Source of the DNA: an uncultured Opitutales bacterium
Lineage (GTDB): Bacteria; Verrucomicrobiota; Verrucomicrobiia; Opitutales; UBA2995
Direction of reading: 5' to 3'
DNA length: 11,740 nt
Assembly (NCBI GenBank): GCA_937920335.1
Contig: CALGUT010000374.1
Span: 1 to 11,740 of the forward strand
Numbering within the stretch: position 1 is the stretch's first letter; the number at the start of each line of letters is the position of its first letter. Under the pieces are notes generated by a model that was given only the letters and a program-made list of their open reading frames with translations, ran no database searches and had not been told where the DNA came from. The position numbers were made by a program, and so were the translations under genes. Of the stretch, positions 6,457 to 11,740 are shown one piece after another.

Positions 6457-7140
6457 ATGACAGAAGAAAATCGAGTATCGGCATCAGAGGTTATTTTCCA
6501 CTATTTCAAAGAAAAGATCAAAAGCGGCGAGCTGAAACCGGGAGACCCGATACCCAGCGAAAGAACTCTGCAAAAACAACTTGGCGTTAGCCGATTCAGC
6601 TTGAGGGAGGGACTTGCCCGCTTGAACGCGATCGGGGCCATCGATACCCACCACGGCAAGACCACCCGAGTATCCCAGCGGGTCAACATGGACTCCCTGA
6701 AAAACGTCTTTCTTCCCTTGCAAGCCAATCTTCATACACAGTCCAGAAGCGATCTCTATGAGGCGCGCGTCGTATTAGAGGTCGAGCTTGCAGGACTCGC
6801 TGCCCGGCGGCGTAATGATGAAGATATTGCGGGGCTAAAAGAAAACCTTCGGGAAGCAGAAAACTCCCTCGACTATAGCGAGCAATTTGGAGCACTGGAT
6901 CTAGATTTCCACGAACGAATAGCTGTTGCGGCTAAGAACATTTTTTTCCGCCAGATGCACGCCGTTATTCGAGACCAGCTCGAATCAGTCATGCGTCTCC
7001 ACGCCAATGCGAAGGAACAACGGCAGGTGATACTCAAAAAGCACTCTGACTTATTCACCGCTATCGAAGCAGGTAACGCAGCAGAAGCCAGGCAGTTGGC
7101 AAGAGATCACCTTGGAGTCTTCAAAACCCACTACAACTAG
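6457..7140 (+). CDS. GntR/FadR-subfamily repressor with FCD ligand domain
   Basis: A 227-residue regulator. The N-terminal winged helix-turn-helix (about 8-74) contains PGDPIPSER (28-36), the recognition helix GVSRFSLREGLARL (43-56) and a wing with HHGKTTRV (65-72). The H66-G67-K68 wing and the R36, R46 and R50 positions match the DNA-contacting residues of E. coli FadR, which fits the FadR-type operator upstream. The C-terminal half is an all-helical FCD domain with the usual metal ligands D148, H152, H196 and H218; such domains bind small carboxylic acids or sugar acids through the metal. It is therefore not a fatty-acyl-CoA sensor like FadR, which has a different C-terminal domain. It lies 7 bases after the dehydrogenase gene and 6 before the cyclase gene. 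Probable role: repressor released by an intermediate of its own operon's pathway. Confidence 0.93.
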   Translation: MTEENRVSASEVIFHYFKEKIKSGELKPGDPIPSERTLQKQLGVSRFSLREGLARLNAIGAIDTHHGKTTRVSQRVNMDSLKNVFLPLQANLHTQSRSDLYEARVVLEVELAGLAARRRNDEDIAGLKENLREAENSLDYSEQFGALDLDFHERIAVAAKNIFFRQMHAVIRDQLESVMRLHANAKEQRQVILKKHSDLFTAIEAGNAAEARQLARDHLGVFKTHYN

Positions 7141-7146
7141 CTTTTT

Positions 7147-7776
7147 ATGCCCAAGATAATTGACCTCACTCACGCTGTAACAAAAGGCGATCGCGGAATC
7201 GATTACGAAGATAGCATGACGATTGAACGCAATGGTTGGAACGCTAGAACTTGGCATTTGTATTCCCACTCCAACACCCACATGGACGCCCCCAAACACT
7301 TTATCAACGGCGGTGACACCATTGACAACACTCCCCTTGAAGTGTGCATGGGGCCAGCATGGCTAATCAATCTGGGCGACGTTGGCCCGAGGCAATTGCA
7401 CAGCGTCTCAGATCTGGGGACCTATCAGGATAAGATTCAAGATGGAGATCGGGTGATCTTGAAAACGGGTTGGGAAAAGCATTTCGGAACAGATACATTT
7501 CGAGACGATTTGCCCCGAATCAGCAAGGAGCTAGCTGAGTGGTTTGTTGCCAAAAAGATCAGTCTGATTGGAGTTGAACCCCCATCGGTTGCAGATGTGA
7601 ATGATATTCAGGAAGTCACCGAAATCCACCAGATCCTACTAGGCGCTAACATCACAATCGTCGAGAGCCTGAAGAATCTCCATATGATACAGAAGGACCG
7701 GATCGAATTCATAGCCCTACCTCTCAAACTCACAGGCGGCGACGGCAGCCCCGTTCGCGCCTTGGCACAGATCTAG
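7147..7776 (+). CDS. Cyclase-family metal hydrolase (kynurenine formamidase-like, PF04199)
   Basis: A 209-residue metal-dependent hydrolase of the fold that includes kynurenine formamidase (KynB) and isatin hydrolase. The signature H41-S-N-T-H45-M-D47-A-P-K-H51-F is the family metal-binding motif, where most members have H-x-G-T-H. Further family marks are NGGDTID (54-60), the GPAW segment (69-72), GVEPPSVAD (142-150), H161, E173 and ALPLKLTGGDGSPVRALA (190-207). There is no signal peptide, so it is cytoplasmic. It is the last gene of the operon and has no tryptophan-catabolism gene near it, so kynurenine formamidase activity is unlikely. Beside a sugar dehydrogenase, ring opening of a sugar lactone is a plausible but untested role. 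Its TAG overlaps by four bases the stop of the convergent MDP-1 gene. Confidence 0.88.
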   Translation: MPKIIDLTHAVTKGDRGIDYEDSMTIERNGWNARTWHLYSHSNTHMDAPKHFINGGDTIDNTPLEVCMGPAWLINLGDVGPRQLHSVSDLGTYQDKIQDGDRVILKTGWEKHFGTDTFRDDLPRISKELAEWFVAKKISLIGVEPPSVADVNDIQEVTEIHQILLGANITIVESLKNLHMIQKDRIEFIALPLKLTGGDGSPVRALAQI

Positions 7777-8249
7777 GCGAAGAGCTCCAGCCCTTCACTA
7801 AATAACTCCTCGCTCATACCAGAAGCGACATGCTGACAACGAACACCGTAAGGCCTGAGATCAGCCAGGTTTCTATGCTCATCATCAAAGAAGAGCATCT
7901 TATCAAGAGGGACTCGACTTAAGTCAGATATTTTCTTCAGGTGCTTAACCTTCGAACCGGGATAAATTTCCTGATAAGGAAACCGGTCTTGGATCCCGAA
8001 TAGCTTCAACAGCTCACGGGCCCAATCGGGTCGTTCTGTCCGGGATGCCAAAGCCATCGGCAAACCCAAGTCATCTACATCATCTAAAATCGCCAATACA
8101 TCGGAATACAGCGTCAGGTGCCGACCATCGGAATCAAAAAACTGACCTTCTTTCTTCAAGAATGGTGGACGGAGGCAATCGCACCACGTCCCTCCACAAT
8201 CCCACAAAGTGAAATCAAGATCGAACACTACTAGCTCAGGAAAGGTCAT
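7773..8249 (-). CDS. MDP-1-type HAD phosphatase (magnesium-dependent phosphatase-1)
   Basis: A 158-residue haloacid-dehalogenase-superfamily phosphatase that matches eukaryotic MDP-1 over its whole length. Motif I is VVFDLDFTLW (7-16) with nucleophile D10 and general acid D12. Motif II is ASRT (68-71) with S69. Motif III is K100 in EIYPGSKVKHL (94-104). Motif IV is LFFDDEHRN (119-127) with D122 and D123. Mouse MDP-1 dephosphorylates phosphotyrosine in vitro and has been proposed as a fructosamine-6-phosphatase that helps undo protein glycation; the bacterial role is not established. It is minus-strand, downstream of the Skp gene after a probable terminator, and convergent with the cyclase gene (four-base overlap on CTAG). 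It is not obviously part of the sugar operon. No Shine-Dalgarno sequence is visible. Confidence 0.9.
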   Translation of the reverse strand: MTFPELVVFDLDFTLWDCGGTWCDCLRPPFLKKEGQFFDSDGRHLTLYSDVLAILDDVDDLGLPMALASRTERPDWARELLKLFGIQDRFPYQEIYPGSKVKHLKKISDLSRVPLDKMLFFDDEHRNLADLRPYGVRCQHVASGMSEELFSEGLELFA

Positions 8250-8273
8250 CGCAAAAAGAATTAACTTCAGCTA

Positions 8274-8310
8274 CAAAACAGGCCGAATGCTTTTAAGCAA
8301 TTCGCCCTGT
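8274..8310 (-). terminator. Probable intrinsic terminator of the Skp/OmpH gene
   Basis: On the minus strand ACAGG-G-CGAAT-T-GC (from 8310) pairs with GC-ATTCG-G-CCTGT (to 8278), with one mismatched pair, one bulge and a loop TTAAAA. It is followed by TTTTG (8277-8273). It lies 20 bases after the Skp stop and before the MDP-1 start, where a terminator is expected. The U-tract is short, so termination may be partial. Confidence 0.6.
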
Positions 8311-8330
8311 GAAAAATTTATGGTAACGCT

Positions 8331-8876
8331 CTATTTTTCTTCCCCAGTCGGGATTTTCTCGGGATCCACACCAAGGTCGACCAATACCGCTTTAGTCAGA
8401 TTGAAGTCATTCTTGGCGTAAAGAATACCTGCTTCTTGTATGTCGAACACGACATCATAGCCTTGCTCCTTCGATACCTTAACAATGGTTTCGTTCACCT
8501 GATTCAAGATCGGCTTAAATAGAACCGTACGACGTTTAACCAATGCGTCTTGGGACTGCTGGCTGTGAGCATTCAGATCTTGTTGCAGCTGGCTCATTTC
8601 CTGTTGCCCAAGTTGTTTCATGTTGTCTGAGAGCGTTCCCGCCTCATTTTGGGCCACCAAGGCATCATATTTTGCCTTCATTTCATCCTGCATCAGTTGC
8701 CCTTGCTCGAGGAACTTGGTCTGCATCTCAGCCAATTCTCCATTAGCTTTCTGAGTGACAGGCAGCAAAGCGATGATCGCTTCGGTGCTGACGAAACCGG
8801 TTTTTTGTTGAGCCTGTGCCAGGGTTGTCAATGAGGCACAAAACGCGAAAATTGATAGTAATTGGATAACTTTCAT
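8331..8876 (-). CDS. skp: Skp/OmpH-family periplasmic chaperone
   Basis: A 181-residue secreted chaperone that in other diderms holds unfolded outer-membrane proteins on their way to the BAM complex. I chose the ATG at 8876-8874: it gives a clean Sec signal peptide (MKVIQLLSIFAFCASLTTLAQA, 22 residues, cut after AQA). The longer frame to 8975 would add 33 non-signal-like residues. The mature protein starts TGFVSTEAIIALLPVTQKA, the typical Skp opening. A long charged, Gln-rich coiled coil follows (about 40-115, the Skp arms), then KPILNQVNETIVKVSKEQGYDVVFD (121-145), which returns to the body domain. Its usual neighbours bamA and lpxD are absent; it lies 135 bases after the ABC-F gene and is probably transcribed on its own. 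It supports an outer membrane in this organism. Confidence 0.88.
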   Translation of the reverse strand: MKVIQLLSIFAFCASLTTLAQAQQKTGFVSTEAIIALLPVTQKANGELAEMQTKFLEQGQLMQDEMKAKYDALVAQNEAGTLSDNMKQLGQQEMSQLQQDLNAHSQQSQDALVKRRTVLFKPILNQVNETIVKVSKEQGYDVVFDIQEAGILYAKNDFNLTKAVLVDLGVDPEKIPTGEEK

Positions 8877-9011
8877 AGACCAGAATTTTGGTAAAAATGG
8901 ATACAATGGGGATTGACCACAGAAATACAAGCAGGTTTCACAATCAGAATTATTACCCCAATTGCCAGCAACCACGCCACCTTTAGACCTTATTTATCCC
9001 ATTTGCGAAGC

Positions 9012-10952
9012 CTAACGTAGATCCTGCTCGAGCTCAGCCAAGGTGTCAGTGGCCTTTTCCCAATCCTCCATCAAACGCTCAATCTTACGCTTGGAAGAAT
9101 CATACTCGGTCATCGCGGCCTGTGTCTCATCACCTAATTTAAAAAACTCAGGGTCTTTCATCTTTTCCTCCAACTGGGCCACCCTATCCTCCAATCGAGC
9201 AATCTGCATCTCACACTTTTCGATAACTTGCTTCTGAGGCTTCAGTTTTTCACGTATACGAGCGTTGTGCTGACGTCGCTCTTTTGAGTTCATCCCGGAA
9301 TCCTGCGACGAGACAGCAGATGAAACCACCGCACTCTGCGCCAACGCCTCTTCCTCTTTCTTTTGCAGGTAATGACTCAAACTTCCGTAATACCATCGAA
9401 TCGAGTTATGAGATACCTCCAAAACTTTTGTTACTAACGGTTCCAGAAAATCCCGATCGTGCGATACGATGAGCATCGTTCCCGAATAGTCAGCCAGTGC
9501 GGCCTGAAGACGATCTTTAGAAGCCATGTCCAGGTGATTGGTCGGCTCGTCGAGAATCAGGAAATTAGATCGAGCCAGGAGGATCTTGGCCAGAGCGAGT
9601 CGATTTCGCTCACCTCCCGATAGAACCCCCACTTTTTTGAACACATCGTCACCCTCGAATAAAAACGATCCCAAGATCGATCTCGCCCTACCCACTTCTC
9701 CAGATGGGGATGCACGCTCAACCACACTCAACGCCGTGTCATCTTCGTCCAAAATATCCGCCTGGTGCTGCGCAAAATAAGCAGGAACCACTTTGTGCCC
9801 TAACTCGAACTCTCCGGCTTGGTAAGGTTCCTCTCCGGCGATGATCCTCACCAAAGTAGATTTACCCGCCCCGTTGACTCCAACCACAGCAACACGATCT
9901 TCCCGCTCGAGAGAGAAATCGATTCCTGAAAGCACTTTCAAATCTTCATAACTCTTATGCAGGCCAGAAACCTCCAATACTTTTTGTCCAGATCTAGGTG
10001 GCGGTAAAAACGAAAAATTGATCTGCTTCTCCGTGTCCTCAATCTCGATGCGATCTACCTTCTCAAGTGCCTTAACCCGGCTCTGAACTTGTTTCGCTTT
10101 CGAGCTTTTATAACGAAATCGCTCAATAAATCGCTCGGTCTTATCTAGCTTACGCTGCTGGTTATTGTAGGCTTTTTCCAGCAGCTCCATCCGCACACTG
10201 CTCTCGCTTTCGAAGTAAGAATAGTTTCCTGCATAGACATCGAGGCGCCCCATGGAGAGTGCAAATACCTTGTTACAAAGCGTGTCGAGAAAGGCACGGT
10301 CATGAGATACGATCAGTAAAGCTCCTTCATACGATTTCAGATAATTCTCCAACCATTGGAGAGACTCTATATCCAAGTGATTCGTTGGCTCATCCAAGAG
10401 TAATAGGGACGGCTGTTTTAGCAATAGCTTCGCCAGTGCGATTCGCATTTTCCAGCCGCCGCTGAATTCGTCAGTGGACCGCGCCATATCTGACATTTGA
10501 AAGCCCAACCCCAGCAATACCGACTCGACCTTGCTCTTTACTTTGTGAGCCTCGTGCATATCCAGCTCGTGTTCCCAACCACCCATCAGTTCCAGCAAGT
10601 CGTGATAGGCTTCTGATTCGGGCGACAGTTGATCCAACTTGGTATTCGCGTCATCAAGATGGCCGCGCAATTCGATCACCGATTCAAACGCTTCCTCTAC
10701 CTCCTGGCGCAAAGGAAGACCTGAGATCGAAACTCCATCTTGAGGCAAATACCCAAGGCTGACGAGTTTCGCCATTTCGATGCGCCCGGAATCAACTTCA
10801 GTCGTCCCCAGCAGAGATTTGATAAGCGTCGTCTTTCCGGCTCCATTGGAGCCCACCAAACCGATGCGATCCCGCGCGTTGATAACGACTCCGATCTCAT
10901 TGAAAATTACCTTCGGGCCATACCGAAGTGAAACGCTCTCAAGTTCAATCAT
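9012..10952 (-). CDS. ABC-F family ATPase, YheS/GCN20-like
   Basis: A 646-residue soluble protein with two ABC ATPase domains and no membrane segment. ABC1 (about 1-250): Walker A GSNGAGKT (34-41), signature FSGGW (163-167), Walker B plus LLLLDEPTNHLD (183-194), SHDR (216-219). The inter-domain linker (about 250-310) carries ERFRYKSSKAKQVQSRVKALEK (277-298), the P-site tRNA-interaction arm shared with YheS and GCN20-like proteins. ABC2 (about 326-530): GVNGAGKS (358-365), LSGGERNR (444-451), LILDEPTNHLD (465-475), SHDR (497-500). A charged coiled-coil tail (about 555-646) follows, as in YheS and Uup. Such proteins bind the ribosomal E site and relieve stalled translation; some confer antibiotic resistance, but nothing here points to that. 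It starts 6 bases after the methyltransferase stop, behind an extended Shine-Dalgarno sequence. Confidence 0.95.
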   Translation of the reverse strand: MIELESVSLRYGPKVIFNEIGVVINARDRIGLVGSNGAGKTTLIKSLLGTTEVDSGRIEMAKLVSLGYLPQDGVSISGLPLRQEVEEAFESVIELRGHLDDANTKLDQLSPESEAYHDLLELMGGWEHELDMHEAHKVKSKVESVLLGLGFQMSDMARSTDEFSGGWKMRIALAKLLLKQPSLLLLDEPTNHLDIESLQWLENYLKSYEGALLIVSHDRAFLDTLCNKVFALSMGRLDVYAGNYSYFESESSVRMELLEKAYNNQQRKLDKTERFIERFRYKSSKAKQVQSRVKALEKVDRIEIEDTEKQINFSFLPPPRSGQKVLEVSGLHKSYEDLKVLSGIDFSLEREDRVAVVGVNGAGKSTLVRIIAGEEPYQAGEFELGHKVVPAYFAQHQADILDEDDTALSVVERASPSGEVGRARSILGSFLFEGDDVFKKVGVLSGGERNRLALAKILLARSNFLILDEPTNHLDMASKDRLQAALADYSGTMLIVSHDRDFLEPLVTKVLEVSHNSIRWYYGSLSHYLQKKEEEALAQSAVVSSAVSSQDSGMNSKERRQHNARIREKLKPQKQVIEKCEMQIARLEDRVAQLEEKMKDPEFFKLGDETQAAMTEYDSSKRKIERLMEDWEKATDTLAELEQDLR

Positions 10953-10967
10953 GAGTGATCACCCCCC
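10953..10967 (-). promoter_or_regulatory. Extended Shine-Dalgarno of the ABC-F gene, containing the upstream stop codon
   Basis: On the minus strand GGGGGGTGATC matches the full anti-Shine-Dalgarno complement (AGGAGGTGATC) at 9 of 11 positions, with four more bases to the ATG. The G-run encodes the last two glycines of the methyltransferase and the TGA inside it is that gene's stop. Termination and initiation share the same ribosome footprint, so the two genes should be translationally coupled. Confidence 0.75.
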
Positions 10968-11729
10968 AGATTTCTCTGCGATGAAAACAGCGTGTGGTGT
11001 AAATTCGTCCATGGGCTCATCAGTGTATTCGGAAAACGTGTCGATCACTTCAAAGCCTGCCTCCTCGAGTAGCAAGTGAAACTCGTGGGGATAAAACCAG
11101 AGCAGCTTGATGTTGTGATTCTCCTCTTTTAGCAGCTCTTTCGATTTTCCGCGCAACGTATATCGGCTCTTTAACTCCAGCTGCTGTTTCTCCAAGTCAA
11201 TGGTTGTTGATTGGAAACACTCCAGCCGAGACCCATCAGGACGCTTTAGCTTTTTCCGCAAACGCCAATCTCCAGGTTCGTCGTCCTCCATTTCCTCCCA
11301 TGGGAAAAAGAGTGACACCGCCAACGTTCCTCCTGGAGCCAAATGCCGATTACAGGCCTGCAACGTTTGCAACAACCCGTCGCGACCTTCGGCCATCTGC
11401 AATGAAAACCCCGGGATAAAAATAAGCGAGTAATGTCGTCCCATATCCAACGTCTCCATCGCTTGAACACGAACATCCGTCTCAACACCAAGATTCGACG
11501 TCTTCTCGCGCAACAACGAGATCATATGCTCGGAGATGTCCATACCGTCGACTTCCAGCCCTTCCTCAAGCAACGGAATTAGGATTCGACCGGTTCCGCA
11601 GCCGACTTCCAGCGATCGGCCTCCCGTCTCTTTCACCAAGTCCTGCCAGAATGGTAAATCATCTATTTCACCATCCAGGAGCTCGTCGTAAAATTCAGCA
11701 TCAAGACCTGTATACATTTCTTCCTTCAT
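10959..11729 (-). CDS. Class I SAM-dependent methyltransferase, target unknown
   Basis: A 256-residue soluble Rossmann-fold methyltransferase. Motif I LEVGCGTGR (40-48) binds S-adenosylmethionine, the acidic motif GMDIS (62-66) places D64 on the ribose, LIFIPGFSLQM (102-112) is the motif corresponding to the active-site strand, and LAPGGTLAVSLF (130-141) is the usual post-core segment. An inserted region with charged strands (about 145-205) probably caps the substrate pocket. C-terminal LLLEEAGFEVID (219-230) is the typical final helix-strand. The substrate cannot be inferred; the family spans small molecules, lipids and proteins. The start at 11729 follows AGGGG (11740-11736) six bases away, a good Shine-Dalgarno sequence. 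It is in an operon with the ABC-F gene, so a link to translation is possible but only by association. Confidence 0.88.
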   Translation of the reverse strand: MKEEMYTGLDAEFYDELLDGEIDDLPFWQDLVKETGGRSLEVGCGTGRILIPLLEEGLEVDGMDISEHMISLLREKTSNLGVETDVRVQAMETLDMGRHYSLIFIPGFSLQMAEGRDGLLQTLQACNRHLAPGGTLAVSLFFPWEEMEDDEPGDWRLRKKLKRPDGSRLECFQSTTIDLEKQQLELKSRYTLRGKSKELLKEENHNIKLLWFYPHEFHLLLEEAGFEVIDTFSEYTDEPMDEFTPHAVFIAEKSGG

Positions 11730-11733
11730 CCAG

Positions 11734-11740
11734 CACCCCT
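11734..11740 (-). promoter_or_regulatory. Shine-Dalgarno of the methyltransferase gene
   Basis: AGGGGTG on the minus strand, with its AGGGG core six bases before the ATG at 11729. It supports that start over the in-frame ATG four codons later. The window edge hides anything further upstream. Confidence 0.65.

Noticed and set aside
8877..8975. N-terminal extension of the Skp/OmpH frame (33 residues)
   Set aside because: The added residues are not signal-like, while the internal ATG at 8876 begins a textbook Sec signal peptide. The extension is 5' untranslated region.
9012..10952. ABC-F gene as an antibiotic-resistance determinant
   Set aside because: The linker and C-terminal coiled coil resemble housekeeping YheS/GCN20-like proteins, and the neighbours are housekeeping genes. 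Nothing supports resistance.

Overview
The window holds eleven genes in three functional blocks. It comes from a diderm (Gram-negative) bacterium: there is a secreted Skp/OmpH periplasmic chaperone. Base composition looks moderate (close to 50% G+C). The mix of a XylR-type LacI/AraC-fusion regulator, a eukaryote-like MDP-1 phosphatase and mostly Shine-Dalgarno-poor starts suggests a Verrucomicrobiota/PVC-type heterotroph living on plant or algal polysaccharide. That taxonomic guess is inference, not proof.

Block 1 (1-3798) is a xylo-oligosaccharide island. A cytoplasmic GH52 beta-xylosidase (286-2406, minus) is followed 29 bases later by the N-terminal part of a GPH-family sugar:cation symporter (1-256, minus, cut by the window edge). 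A XylR-type activator (2632-3798, plus) is divergent from them across a 225-base gap. Predicted scheme: the symporter imports xylobiose or xylosides, GH52 releases xylose inside the cell, and XylR senses xylose.

Block 2 (3818-7776) is a sugar or sugar-acid oxidation module of unknown substrate. A decarboxylating dehydrogenase of the isocitrate/isopropylmalate family (3818-4876, minus) is divergent from a tight plus-strand operon: Gfo/Idh/MocA dehydrogenase (5412-6449), FadR-like GntR/FCD repressor (6457-7140) and a kynurenine-formamidase-like 'cyclase' hydrolase (7147-7776). A near-perfect FadR-type operator (5364-5378) lies directly downstream of a perfect TTGACA -35 box in front of this operon, so the repressor probably controls its own operon. 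The plausible chemistry is oxidation of a sugar to a lactone or acid, ring opening, then oxidative decarboxylation. I do not recognise this combination as a described pathway, and it is the best candidate here for something new. The 535-base divergent gap also holds a strong intrinsic terminator that faces minus and has no gene in front of it.

Block 3 (7773-11740, all minus) is housekeeping: class I methyltransferase, YheS-like ABC-F ATPase, Skp/OmpH chaperone and MDP-1-type HAD phosphatase. The methyltransferase stop codon lies inside an extended Shine-Dalgarno sequence for the ABC-F gene, indicating translational coupling. The cyclase and MDP-1 genes end tail-to-tail on one shared CTAG. I saw no tRNA, rRNA, CRISPR array, insertion sequence or phage gene.
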